Notes: generated by a model from the letters alone, not told the origin. Numbered from the stretch's first letter, positions 1-8,202 are shown. The stretch: 13,709 nt of DNA from Lachnospiraceae bacterium UBA4348 (GCA_002394165.1 DGTA01000084.1:226-13934), one strand, 5' to 3'. Program-made: numbers and translations.

Positions 1-1858
1 CGTCCGGAGCAATGAAAGCACCAAGCCCCTCCGCGTAAGTGGAGCGCAGCTTCGTGAGCTGCCGGTACTCGAGGATATCTGACACGAAGGGATAGGAATC
101 AGCCAGTTTCTCCAGGATATCCGCGGAGGTTGAATAGCCCGTCTTCGTCTTTTTCCCGAAGGGCATGCCCATCTTTTCAAACAGGATGACTCCCAGCTGT
201 TTCGGCGAATTGATATTGAATTCCTCCCCGGCCTGCTCGTAGACCTGCTTTTCAAGAAGGCTGATCCTCTCCTGCAGCCTGGCGGAAAATGCGTGCAGCT
301 CCTCTCCCCGCACGGCGATCCCTTCCTTCTCCATCCGGTAGAGGATAAAAAGGAGCGGCATCTCGATATTCCTGTACAGTTCCCACATTTCAAGCTCCGT
401 CAGCTTTTCCCGGATCCTGTCCGGAGAGAGGAAGGCCGTGAGAGCCTCCGAGCCGGCGCACTCACACAGCGCTGCTTCTTTACTTTCTTCGTCAAGGCCG
501 GCGAGCACCTTTTTCCCGGTCAGCTCCTGGGCGGTCTTAAGATCCAGTCCGGCGTACTCGCGCGCGATCATATCGTAGGGATAATCGCCGCTCAGCGGAT
601 TGATCAGGTAGGCGCCTACAGCCGGGTCCTCATAATGCTCCGTCTCAAAGCGGCCGTCCCCGGGATCGAGCAGGGCAAGCTGGCTCTTCAGGTTCACCGC
701 CGATACGCTCCCGGCTTTTTCACAGATCTTTTTCACGAATGCCGCCGCCTGGCCGGAACCGATCCGGTCTTCTTCCGCAGCAAGTGTGCTGCCGCATACG
801 ATGCAGACGGCTTTTTCGGGCGTCAGGGCTATGGCCCATATTCCTTCGCTCACCGCGCCGCCCGGAGCGGAGAGACCGGCTCTTTGCCAGTCCTCTTTCC
901 AGCCGCTCTCCAGCTCCTGCTCAAAAGATTCAAGAGCAGCCTTGTCACGGATGATCCTCACGTCAAGCTTTTTCCCGGCAGGGCTTTCCTTTCCCTCAAA
1001 CCGGGTCAGCATGGAGCGGAAACCAAGCTTTTTACAGAGCTCGAGCGCTTTTGGCGTATAGATATCTCCTATCCTGGCCGCCTCAAGATCCAGCTCAAAG
1101 GGGCTGTGCCGGTCGATGGTGGCCAGCGTCTTCGACAGCTGCGCCAGATCATAATGTTCGCTGAGGGATGTTCTGGCGCGGGGCGGAGTGATCTCATCCC
1201 GGTGCTCATAGGCGTTTTCGATGGTCCCGTAGGAAGCGATGATCTTGGCGGCCGTCTTCTCCCCCACGCCGGGGATCCCGGGAATATTATCCGAGGCGTC
1301 CCCCATCAGCGCCTTGAGGTCGATGATCTGGGCGGGCGTTACCTTGTACTGCTCCAGCACGTCCTTCGCAAAGAAATCCTCCACCTCGCTCTTGCCCTGT
1401 TTTGTCCTGGGCATCCTCACGCATACGCTGTCCGAGGCGAGCTGCAGCAGATCCCGGTCTCCGGAGACGATGCGCACCTCCATACCCGACTGCGCCGCCT
1501 TCAGGGAGACCGTGCCGATCAGGTCATCCGCCTCATAGCCCTCCAGCATCATCAGCGGAATATTCATTGCGCCGAGGACCTCCTTGATAAGAGGAACCTG
1601 TTCCTTAAGCTCCTCGGGCATTGCTTTTCTGGTCCCTTTATATTCGGCGTAGATCTTGTGGCGGAAAGTGGGCGCTTTCATGTCAAAGGCGACCGCCAGG
1701 TACTGGGCCTGTTCTTCATCCAGAATCCTGAACAGGATATTCAGGAAGCCGTAGACAGCATTGGTATGGATCCCGCCTTCCCCGGTCAGGAGCGGAACTC
1801 CGTAAAAGGCCCTGTTCAGTATGCTGTGTCCGTCGATCAGAATGATCTTTTCACTCAT
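1..1858 (-). CDS. polA: DNA polymerase I, N-terminal 619 codons (runs off the window)
   Basis: DNA polymerase I removes RNA primers and fills gaps in replication and repair. The reading frame from ATG 1858 stays open to the window edge and lacks the rest of the polymerase domain; family length is about 870-900 aa. Residues 1-290 are the 5' nuclease: GYEADDLIGT (107-116), SGDRDLLQL (132-140) and a helix-hairpin-helix around GDASDNIPGIPGVGEKTA (186-203). The middle domain has the 3'-5' exonuclease fold position, but I see no DxE at its start, so proofreading is probably lost, as in many Firmicutes. The palm region begins at WELYRNIEMPLL and continues through NINSPKQLG to the edge. The start follows AAGGAGG by four bases and lies 12 bases after the stop of the zinc-finger gene, so it is probably the distal gene of that operon. 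Identification is very secure. Confidence 0.97.
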   Translation of the reverse strand, partial: MSEKIILIDGHSILNRAFYGVPLLTGEGGIHTNAVYGFLNILFRILDEEQAQYLAVAFDMKAPTFRHKIYAEYKGTRKAMPEELKEQVPLIKEVLGAMNIPLMMLEGYEADDLIGTVSLKAAQSGMEVRIVSGDRDLLQLASDSVCVRMPRTKQGKSEVEDFFAKDVLEQYKVTPAQIIDLKALMGDASDNIPGIPGVGEKTAAKIIASYGTIENAYEHRDEITPPRARTSLSEHYDLAQLSKTLATIDRHSPFELDLEAARIGDIYTPKALELCKKLGFRSMLTRFEGKESPAGKKLDVRIIRDKAALESFEQELESGWKEDWQRAGLSAPGGAVSEGIWAIALTPEKAVCIVCGSTLAAEEDRIGSGQAAAFVKKICEKAGSVSAVNLKSQLALLDPGDGRFETEHYEDPAVGAYLINPLSGDYPYDMIAREYAGLDLKTAQELTGKKVLAGLDEESKEAALCECAGSEALTAFLSPDRIREKLTELEMWELYRNIEMPLLFILYRMEKEGIAVRGEELHAFSARLQERISLLEKQVYEQAGEEFNINSPKQLGVILFEKMGMPFGKKTKTGYSTSADILEKLADSYPFVSDILEYRQLTKLRSTYAEGLGAFIAPD

Positions 1859-1870
1859 GGCGCCTCCTTG

Positions 1871-2368
1871 TCATTTTGATGCTTCTGTCGATATTTCAGC
1901 CGGTCCGTATTCGGTCTCCGTCTCCGTCTGCAGTTCCTCCTGCATCTGAGCGCCGCTTCCGGACAGGGCCCGGAGCTTTTCCCCCACCAGGCGGGGGCTG
2001 AACGGGAGATCGGGAAACAGCAGCCCTGCCGTCACAAGAAGGGCGGCGAAAACTGCCCCGGCCCCGGCCAGGATGCTCAGCGACCGGCGTCTTCTTCTTC
2101 TTTTCAGATGGGCTTTGGAACGGGATATCATCTCCTCGAGGGACAGCGGCAGATCATACGGTCCCGGATCGTCCCCGAGCGCGCTGTATACGGTGTGGAA
2201 CACCTTCAGTTCGTCATAGCAGTCCCTGCAGCGGCCCATATGCTCAATAAAAGCCGCCAGCTCGTCATCGGTCAGTTTTCCGCCCAGATAGGGCTCGATC
2301 ATTTTCTGCGCCTCCAGGCATCCGATCGGGCCGGACTTTTCCCTGCCCGCTCTTTTGTTCTTTACCAT
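1871..2368 (-). CDS. zf-HC2 anti-sigma-factor-like single-pass membrane protein
   Basis: A 165-aa protein. The N-terminal part carries C17, H43, C47 and C50, the spaced H-x3-C-x2-C pattern of the zinc-binding anti-sigma domain (zf-HC2/ZAS) that holds ECF sigma factors at the membrane. A run of arginines (about residues 90-96) precedes one hydrophobic helix (SILAGAGAVFAALLVTAGLL), so the zinc finger should be cytoplasmic and the last 45 or so residues, rich in Glu and Thr, outside. The ATG at 2368 follows GGAAGGAGAG and overlaps the stop of the upstream transferase gene by 7 bases; polA starts 12 bases downstream. No sigma factor is encoded in the window, so an anti-sigma role is inferred from the domain only. 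It could instead bind a different partner, since zf-HC2 domains also occur in proteins unrelated to sigma control. Confidence 0.85.
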   Translation of the reverse strand: MVKNKRAGREKSGPIGCLEAQKMIEPYLGGKLTDDELAAFIEHMGRCRDCYDELKVFHTVYSALGDDPGPYDLPLSLEEMISRSKAHLKRRRRRRSLSILAGAGAVFAALLVTAGLLFPDLPFSPRLVGEKLRALSGSGAQMQEELQTETETEYGPAEISTEASK

Positions 2369-3525
2369 GGCGGCAGCTCTCCTTCCTCGATCAGAAATCT
2401 GATCCTCTTTGCCGCCCTTCCGTCGCAGGACGACATGTACTTCTCCAGAAATCGTTCTCTTCTCAGGCGCATCTGCTCATCCGGCCCCGGCCCGGCCATC
2501 GTGATCTTCAAAGGGAGGTCCTGCTCCCTGCTGACATGGATCGCCGGGATCTCGCCGTAATCCAGGTAGAATCCTCTTTTCTCACTGTACTCATCAAGAT
2601 CCGGGCTGTACAGGATCAGTGACCTGTCAAAAAGCATGTACTCGAATATCAGCGAAGAATAGTCCGCGATGAGCACATCCGTTACCGGAAAAAGATCCTG
2701 GCAGGGAAGCGGGCACAGATGATCCGAATCCTCCTCCCCTGCTTTCATATGCGGGTGCAGGCAGGCCAGCACCTTCCATTCCCGTCCCAGCTTCGATTCG
2801 AGCGCATCCAGATCCAGCCGGATACTTTTTCCCTCCGCCGCGTTTCCTCTGAAGGTGGGCGCCCAGACAGCGATCTTCTTTCCGACAGCATCCGGATACA
2901 TGGCATAAAAAGCGTCGCGTCTGCGGCGGATCCAGTTCTCCGAATAAAAAGCGTCGGTGCGGCAGACCCCTGTCGGCTTCACATTTTCCTCCGGCAGCTT
3001 CATGGCTCCCGCAAAGGCCTGTACGCAGGCCGGCGAGGAGACCGTTACCAGGTCCGTATTCCTGAACACATGGCCTTTGAACGAGGAAGGGATATCATCC
3101 GCAGCGTCGTAACCGAACCGCTTCAGGCTGCCGCAGGCATGCCAGAGCTGGATGACCTTCGTCCCCTTTCTTTTCCGGCAGGAAGCCGCCGGAAGGAAAT
3201 TATCACAGATCACCACATACTCGGAGTGAGCGTAAAGCTTCATGAAGCGGACCATCCCCGCCAGGAGCTTTCGAAAAGAAGTGTTCTGGTAGTCCAGGTA
3301 GATCTCCGTCATCCTGCACTTCCCGCTTCTTTTGAGCGCGTAGTACAGGGTATCCATACTCACCGGACGTGAATCATGATGAGCATCCGCAAATACGACC
3401 GTCCCTTTCCGGACCGGGCGCAGACAGAAAATACGGTAGCATACCGGCAGAAAGAGCTGCTGCGCCGCCATTTTCGCGTATTGTTTCAATCTGAAAGACA
3501 GCAATCGCTCCTCCTTTCCGGTCAC
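2362..3525 (-). CDS. CDP-glycerol glycerophosphotransferase-family protein (second of a tandem pair)
   Basis: A 387-aa protein of the TagB/TagF-like family (Glyphos_transf), which moves glycerol-phosphate or similar units from CDP-linked donors onto teichoic-acid or capsule-type chains at the inner membrane face. Visible family motifs are QLWHACGSLKRFG (126-138), TGVCRTD (185-191), WAPTFRG (221-227), HPH (257-259) and DVLIADYSSLIFEYMLFD (283-300), the last holding the conserved D-Y-S-S. The length suits a single catalytic domain without the extra N-terminal domain of long TagF polymerases. The start shown is a GTG whose GTGA overlaps the TGA of the upstream paralog, suggesting translational coupling. 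A TTG at 3504 is a serious alternative: it sits five bases after a near-perfect AAAGGAGG and would give 380 aa. Acceptor and polymer cannot be told from sequence. Confidence 0.88.
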   Translation of the reverse strand: MTGKEERLLSFRLKQYAKMAAQQLFLPVCYRIFCLRPVRKGTVVFADAHHDSRPVSMDTLYYALKRSGKCRMTEIYLDYQNTSFRKLLAGMVRFMKLYAHSEYVVICDNFLPAASCRKRKGTKVIQLWHACGSLKRFGYDAADDIPSSFKGHVFRNTDLVTVSSPACVQAFAGAMKLPEENVKPTGVCRTDAFYSENWIRRRRDAFYAMYPDAVGKKIAVWAPTFRGNAAEGKSIRLDLDALESKLGREWKVLACLHPHMKAGEEDSDHLCPLPCQDLFPVTDVLIADYSSLIFEYMLFDRSLILYSPDLDEYSEKRGFYLDYGEIPAIHVSREQDLPLKITMAGPGPDEQMRLRRERFLEKYMSSCDGRAAKRIRFLIEEGELPPW

Positions 3526-4682
3526 TTCCCTCCCTCACCCAGCACCAGGGAGAGGATCCTTTCCGTCGCAGCCCCGTCACAGGACTCCATGTATTTTTTC
3601 CGGAACCGGCGGATCTTTGCGGGATCAAAATGATCCGCCGCCAGCGTGATCTCCCGGGCAAGCTCCTCCATGGTCCTGCACAGGGGACCCGGGATCATCT
3701 TCTCATATGGTTCGTAAAAACCGTTCCACTTCAGGTATTCTTCAAGGTCGCAGGCAAAAAAGAACATGGGCCTCTCAAACAGGGAGTACTCGAAGATCAG
3801 GGACGAATAATCCGTGATCACCATGTCCGCTGCAAATAAAAGATCTTCGATCTTCATACCGCCCGCGTCCAGCACGATTCCCTCTCCCGCAGGAACGGGC
3901 GGGACCTCCTTCACGAGCGGATGATGCTTGATGACCAGGCAGAAATCATCTCCGATCATCGATAAAAGAGCACGCGGATCAAAACCGGGAGCCGTGGTCA
4001 CATGAGGCGTCCTGCCGCGGAACGTAGGCGCATAGAGCAGGATCTTTTTCCCCTCTGCTTCGGGAAACTGCGAGTAAAAACGGTTCCGGGCCTCCGCTGC
4101 GGCCCCCTCTTTGAAATAAATGTCCGTCCGGCTCACCCCGGTGCTTTGGACCGCTCCGGGCCTGTCCTTAAGATCCATCGCTTCCGCGTAGGCTTCCCTG
4201 ACCGCCGGTGCCGAGACCGTTACCAGGTCGATATTTCGGTAGAGGGGGTGCCTGCGGAGCCACTTTGCATTTGTTCCGTGCTCATTTCCGATGGTGCTCG
4301 CGCCGAACTTTTTGAAAGCGCCGCAGGCGTGCCAGAGCTGGACGACCTTCGTCTCCCTGCGCTTATTTACGCAGCTGACGACTTCGTTGATATCACTCAA
4401 AAAAACCACCCGGGCCGCCGCCATCTCCCTGAGCAGCTTCACGCTCCGCCTGACAAATTCAGGATAGGAAACATGGGACCGATCCAGCGCGACAAACCGG
4501 CATTCTATATCCCCCCGGCTGAGCAGCTCTTCGTCGATCAGCTTAAAGGAGTCGGGCATCCGCGCAGTCCTGTATTCCACGAACAATACCCTGTCAGGTT
4601 CCTTCTCCCGCAGGCAGGCGGCTTTGTATACTGCCGGAAGACAGATGTCAAAAAGCAGGTCCTTGATCAGATTGGATGCCAT
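3522..4682 (-). CDS. CDP-glycerol glycerophosphotransferase-family protein (first of a tandem pair)
   Basis: A 386-aa paralog of the next gene, with the same motif order: QLWHACGAFKKFG (115-127), TGVSRTD (181-187), YAPTFRG (217-223), HHP (253-255) and DMVITDYSSLIFEYSLFE (286-303). It should transfer glycerol-phosphate or a related CDP-activated polyol onto a wall or capsule polymer in the cytoplasm. The open frame extends 60 codons further upstream, but that stretch is the tRNA-Leu gene; the ATG at 4682 follows AAGGAGGGAGGACCG and is the credible start. No clear promoter lies between the tRNA and this ATG, so expression may come by read-through from the tRNA promoter. The two proteins differ enough in the N-terminal 110 residues to suggest distinct acceptors rather than a recent copy. 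No tagD, tarI/J or flippase genes are present nearby. Confidence 0.88.
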   Translation of the reverse strand: MASNLIKDLLFDICLPAVYKAACLREKEPDRVLFVEYRTARMPDSFKLIDEELLSRGDIECRFVALDRSHVSYPEFVRRSVKLLREMAAARVVFLSDINEVVSCVNKRRETKVVQLWHACGAFKKFGASTIGNEHGTNAKWLRRHPLYRNIDLVTVSAPAVREAYAEAMDLKDRPGAVQSTGVSRTDIYFKEGAAAEARNRFYSQFPEAEGKKILLYAPTFRGRTPHVTTAPGFDPRALLSMIGDDFCLVIKHHPLVKEVPPVPAGEGIVLDAGGMKIEDLLFAADMVITDYSSLIFEYSLFERPMFFFACDLEEYLKWNGFYEPYEKMIPGPLCRTMEELAREITLAADHFDPAKIRRFRKKYMESCDGAATERILSLVLGEGGK

Positions 4683-4705
4683 CGGTCCTCCCTCCTTATA
4701 ACACA

Positions 4706-4732
4706 ACAGGGATACCTCGGCGGTATCCCTGT
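4706..4732 (-). terminator. 11-bp hairpin between tRNA-Leu and the transferase operon (weak terminator or attenuator)
   Basis: ACAGGGATACC (4706-4716) and GGTATCCCTGT (4722-4732) form a perfect 11-bp stem with a 5-base loop. On the minus strand it follows the tRNA 3' end by nine bases. The bases after it (TGTGTTAT) are only partly U-rich, so termination is likely incomplete. The Shine-Dalgarno of the next gene begins shortly after. It may trim or protect the tRNA precursor, or set how much transcription reaches the transferase genes. Confidence 0.5.
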
Positions 4733-4741
4733 CCTTTCTCC

Positions 4742-4824
4742 TGCCCCAGGCCGGACTTGAACCGGCACTCTGTTTCCAGAGGCAGATTTTGAGTCTGCTG
4801 TGTCTGCCATTCCACCACTGAGGC
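4742..4824 (-). tRNA. tRNA-Leu (anticodon CAA)
   Basis: On the minus strand an 83-base type II tRNA folds completely. It has a 7-bp acceptor stem (GCCTCAG with CTGGGGC), a short D stem GTG/CAC, an anticodon stem GCAGA/TCTGC with loop CTCAAAA giving anticodon CAA (reads UUG), and a long variable arm CTCTG-GAAA-CAGAG typical of leucine tRNAs. The T arm is GCCGG-TTCAAGT-CCGGC. The discriminator base at 4742 is A, as leucyl-tRNA synthetase requires. CCA is not encoded. It lies between the lysA-like gene and the transferase pair and has its own promoter just upstream. Confidence 0.97.
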
Positions 4825-4833
4825 GCACAACAT

Positions 4834-4862
4834 ATATTACCATATGACCGGCAGATTAGCAA
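4834..4862 (-). promoter_or_regulatory. sigma-A-type promoter of tRNA-Leu
   Basis: Minus-strand -35 TTGCTA (4857-4862) and -10 TAATAT (4834-4839) are separated by 17 bases. The tRNA 5' end begins nine bases after the -10, consistent with a very short leader. This is the only convincing promoter between the lysA-like stop and the transferase genes. Confidence 0.75.
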
Positions 4863-4876
4863 GTATTGTGATTCGA

Positions 4877-6145
4877 TCAGAATTTAAATGAAAATTCATC
4901 AAAGCAGTCGAAGGTGGCAAAGTAATCCGAGGGTGTCTCCGCACGCCGGATCAGTTTAAAGCTTCCGTCCTCTTTTAAAAGAACCTCGGCGGAGCGCAGC
5001 TTGCCGTTGTAGTTGTATCCCATGGAGAAGCCGTGGGCTCCGGTGTCATGAATGAACAGCAGGTCGCCCATACTGATCTTGGGAAGGATCCTGTCGATGG
5101 CAAATTTATCGTTGTTCTCGCACAGGGCGCCCGTCACATCGTACACATGGTCACAGATGGCATTCTCTTTCCCGAGCACCGTGATGTGGTGGTAGGCCCC
5201 GTACATGGCCGGCCTCATCAGGTTGGCGGCGCATGCGTCTACGCCGATGTACTCCTTGTAGATATGCTTCTCGTTAATGGCCGTCGTCACCAGTCCGCCG
5301 TAGGGGCCCATCATGAAGCGGCCCATCTCCGTGCAGAGGGAGACATCTCCCATTCCGGCCGCCCCGAGGACCTCGTCATAGACCTCATGGACCCGGCTTC
5401 CGATGATATCGATATCATTTCCGTGCTCGTCCGGACGGTAGGGGATCCCGATCCCGCCTGAAAGATTGATAAAGCTGATCTTTACGCCCGTTTTCGCTTT
5501 GATGCGCACCGCCAGCTCAAACAGGACCCTGGCCAGCATCGGATAATAATCGTTCGTCACCGTGTTGCTCACAAGGAACGCATGGATGCCGAATTCCTCC
5601 ACGCCCTTTTCCTTCATGATCCGGAAAGCTTCAAAGATCTGGCTCGTGGTCATGCCGTATTTGGCATCGCCGGGATTATCCATGATCCCGTTGCTGACTT
5701 CAAAATATCCGCCGGGATTATAACGGCAGCTCATCTTTTTGGGCAGCTTTCCAAGAGCCTTTTCCACGATATCGATGTGGGTGATGTCATCGAGGTTGAT
5801 GATGGCTCCGAGCTCGGCAGCCTTTTTGAACTCCTCCACCGGCGTATCATTGGAGGAGAACATGATGTCATCCCCTTTGGCGCCGATGGTCTCAGCGAGC
5901 ATCAGCTCCGTCATGGAGGAGCAGTCACATCCGCACCCGTATTCACCCAGGATCCTGATCAGGAACGGATTCGGGTTTGCCTTGACTGCAAAATACTCCT
6001 TAAATCCGGGATTCCAGGAGAAGGCCTCGTACAGCCTCCTGCAGTTTTCGCGGATCCCCTTCTCATCATAGAGATGAAACGGCGTAGGAATCTGTGCAGT
6101 GATCTCTTTTGCTTTTTCCAGGGTGACAAATGGTACTTTTTTCAT
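4877..6145 (-). CDS. lysA: diaminopimelate decarboxylase family (PLP-dependent, fold type III)
   Basis: A 422-aa enzyme expected to decarboxylate meso-diaminopimelate to L-lysine, the last step of lysine synthesis, in the cytoplasm. FAVKANPNP (52-60) holds the PLP lysine K55. INLSGGIGIPY (226-236) is the glycine loop for the PLP phosphate. CEN (342-344) matches the conserved active-site Cys-Glu, and DTGAHGFSMGYNYNG (367-381) matches the family's C-terminal DaGAY...YN block. Two motifs depart from the textbook enzyme: TEMGR (272-276) where EPGR is usual, and HAFLVSN (188-194) where HIGSQ is usual. So it belongs to a divergent subgroup, and another basic or carboxylated amine substrate is possible. 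ATG 6145 follows AAGGAGT by seven bases. It lies 14 bases after the phosphoglycerol transferase gene and should be cotranscribed with it. Confidence 0.85.
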   Translation of the reverse strand: MKKVPFVTLEKAKEITAQIPTPFHLYDEKGIRENCRRLYEAFSWNPGFKEYFAVKANPNPFLIRILGEYGCGCDCSSMTELMLAETIGAKGDDIMFSSNDTPVEEFKKAAELGAIINLDDITHIDIVEKALGKLPKKMSCRYNPGGYFEVSNGIMDNPGDAKYGMTTSQIFEAFRIMKEKGVEEFGIHAFLVSNTVTNDYYPMLARVLFELAVRIKAKTGVKISFINLSGGIGIPYRPDEHGNDIDIIGSRVHEVYDEVLGAAGMGDVSLCTEMGRFMMGPYGGLVTTAINEKHIYKEYIGVDACAANLMRPAMYGAYHHITVLGKENAICDHVYDVTGALCENNDKFAIDRILPKISMGDLLFIHDTGAHGFSMGYNYNGKLRSAEVLLKEDGSFKLIRRAETPSDYFATFDCFDEFSFKF

Positions 6146-6159
6146 TTTTGACTCCTTTT

Positions 6160-8202
6160 TTACTCCAATGACTCCGAGAAGATGCCGGTGACCCGATTGT
6201 TTATATCGATCAGGTGATTGTATTCAAGTATGTTGTAATCGTTCAGGATCTGGCTGTAGGCGCCCGGCTGGTCCAGGCTGTGATACTGGCCGCTCTTGTC
6301 CACGAAAGCGCCCGCACTGACCGCCGGCAGCTCCTGCTGCTGGACCATCAGGTACCGCTGGTACTGAGTAAGCGGAAGCCCGGCTCCACTTAATATATCC
6401 GCCGCCAGGTAATTGACGCTCAAAAGGTCATTGATCTCTATATCGGCGCCGTAATTGTTCCATACCAGACAGGGAACGATATACAGCTGCTGAGCCGCCT
6501 CCAGGGACGTCTCGGAGTTGTGTCCCGTCATGCGCTCGATCACGTTGGTGATGTACTCCGAAGGCTGGTGATCGCCGAACATGACGAGGATCACAGGCTC
6601 TTCATAACCCTGCAGCCAGTCTGTCAGATCCTTCAGCGCAATATCCGATTCCCGGATCAGGGACAGGTAGCTCTCCACCGCTTTTGTCTGAGTATTGCTG
6701 TATGTGAGTCCCTCCAGCTTGACGGACGGACTGAAGTCAGCGTAGGAGCGTGAATAGCCGCCGTGGTTCTGCATCGTGACCTCGAAGATGAAATCACGGC
6801 CGTCATCCCCTTCGTTCTCCTGGAGGATCTCCCTGATCTTGCCAAAGGCCGCTTCATCCGAAACATAATCCCTGATCCTGCCCGGGCTGACAAAATCCTT
6901 CAGGGAAAGGAACTCCCGAAATCCCAGAAGGTTATAGACCTTGTCCCTCTCCCAGCCGGAAGCATTATAAGGATGGATGGCGATGGTGTCATAGCCCAGG
7001 CCCGCCAGGTAGGACGGGATCGCCGGCACATTGTCGTGGATGAACTGCTGATAGACCACGCTGCCTTCGGGCAGGAAGGCCATGCTGTCCCCGGAAAGGA
7101 ATTCATATTCCGTGTTGGCCGTGTTTCCGCCTTTCACCGAGACCATCAGTTTTCCGCCCGCATACTCCTCCATCATGGAGCGCATGTTCGGCATGTAATC
7201 GATGTTGGTGCTGAAATCGCCCAGCACGGAAAGATCCGAGAAGGCTTCATTCATGATCACGATAATGTTCGGAGCATCTTTCATGTCGACATCAGCCCTG
7301 GTGCTCTCCCCGATCTGCTTCTCCTCCCGTTTCCCGGTCACCCGGTCAACGATGTCCTTCGTCTTCTCCACGGAGTACTCGGGCGGCTCCTTGACCGTGA
7401 TCAGGTGTATATCGCCGATGTAAGCGGCCAGAAAGCCGTTGTTGCGGTATCTTACGTTGGGGGTGAAAAGGATGGTGTCCATGCCCAGCTTATCCTGGAT
7501 CTCCTCCTTCTGGAGAAACCATCCGGCCGCGGCAAGGGCAGCTGCCGCCAGTACAGCCCCGGTCACCCGGACCGGCGCCTTCCTTATCCTGAGCGGATCT
7601 TTCATGGCCGCCAGGATCACGAAAGAAAACCCGATGACGCTGAAAACAAATTTCCAGTTGAATGTATACGAGTAATTGCCGGCGACCGACGCTGCCGTTC
7701 TCAACGAGTAGATATCCCACGGCACGATAGGCGTTCCCCGGAAAGAGACAACGAAATAATTTGTGATCCCGATCACAAGGACCACCGCTCCGCAGATCGT
7801 ACATCCGATGGCGGCGCTTCCCGAAGCAAACACGAGCGCCAGCTCAAACAGCAGGATGAACAGCCAGTTGACTCCCAGCATGGACGGATAGATCCGCATC
7901 GGATCAAGGGTGAAATTCTGCAGGAGCCATACCAGGAACAGTGGTTCAGCTGCCAGCCAGATGATGCCGACCGCGATCCCCGCTTTGCCGCCCGGCTTTT
8001 TCAGAAGGCAGAATATGCCTGCGGCCGCCGCAAGGAGCAGCGCTATGATCAGGTTTGTCCGGTCCTCGCCGGCCCGGGAAAAGGCCTCTGCCAGGCCGGA
8101 TGCGTTCTGGTTTACACACATGACCGTTACAACGGCCAGTATGACGGTGACGATCAGAGCCCTTATCCGGGCACCGGTCCTCGTCTTAAAAATACCATTC
8201 AT
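6160..8202 (-). CDS. LTA-synthase-like membrane phosphoglycerol transferase (sulfatase fold)
   Basis: A 680-aa membrane enzyme of the LtaS family. Residues 14-230 contain five to seven hydrophobic helices. A linker leads to an extracellular alkaline-phosphatase/sulfatase-like domain from about residue 308. Expected catalytic residues are visible: metal ligand E319 in IMNEAFSDL, nucleophile T361 in GNTANTEYEFLSG, H480 in TMQNHGGY, and D544-H545 in MFGDHQP. The family takes glycerol-phosphate from phosphatidylglycerol to build or decorate lipoteichoic-acid-type polymers outside the membrane. Spacing between these residues resembles Staphylococcus LtaS (E255, T300, H416, D475, H476). The ATG at 8202 is preceded in frame by a TGA; its GAGAGGAAG site is about 12 bases away, rather far. 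It sits 24 bases after the rhomboid-like gene. Polymerase versus single-unit transferase cannot be settled here. Confidence 0.9.
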   Translation of the reverse strand: MNGIFKTRTGARIRALIVTVILAVVTVMCVNQNASGLAEAFSRAGEDRTNLIIALLLAAAAGIFCLLKKPGGKAGIAVGIIWLAAEPLFLVWLLQNFTLDPMRIYPSMLGVNWLFILLFELALVFASGSAAIGCTICGAVVLVIGITNYFVVSFRGTPIVPWDIYSLRTAASVAGNYSYTFNWKFVFSVIGFSFVILAAMKDPLRIRKAPVRVTGAVLAAAALAAAGWFLQKEEIQDKLGMDTILFTPNVRYRNNGFLAAYIGDIHLITVKEPPEYSVEKTKDIVDRVTGKREEKQIGESTRADVDMKDAPNIIVIMNEAFSDLSVLGDFSTNIDYMPNMRSMMEEYAGGKLMVSVKGGNTANTEYEFLSGDSMAFLPEGSVVYQQFIHDNVPAIPSYLAGLGYDTIAIHPYNASGWERDKVYNLLGFREFLSLKDFVSPGRIRDYVSDEAAFGKIREILQENEGDDGRDFIFEVTMQNHGGYSRSYADFSPSVKLEGLTYSNTQTKAVESYLSLIRESDIALKDLTDWLQGYEEPVILVMFGDHQPSEYITNVIERMTGHNSETSLEAAQQLYIVPCLVWNNYGADIEINDLLSVNYLAADILSGAGLPLTQYQRYLMVQQQELPAVSAGAFVDKSGQYHSLDQPGAYSQILNDYNILEYNHLIDINNRVTGIFSESLE

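Noticed and set aside
293..1879. Long plus-strand open frame opposite polA (528 codons)
   Set aside because: It lies antisense to a clearly recognisable PolA, has no protein-family features and is rich in Arg/Gly/His as GC-rich shadow frames are.
4683..4862. 60-codon N-terminal extension of the first transferase
   Set aside because: The stretch is the tRNA-Leu gene and its hairpin; the ATG at 4682 has an ideal ribosome site.
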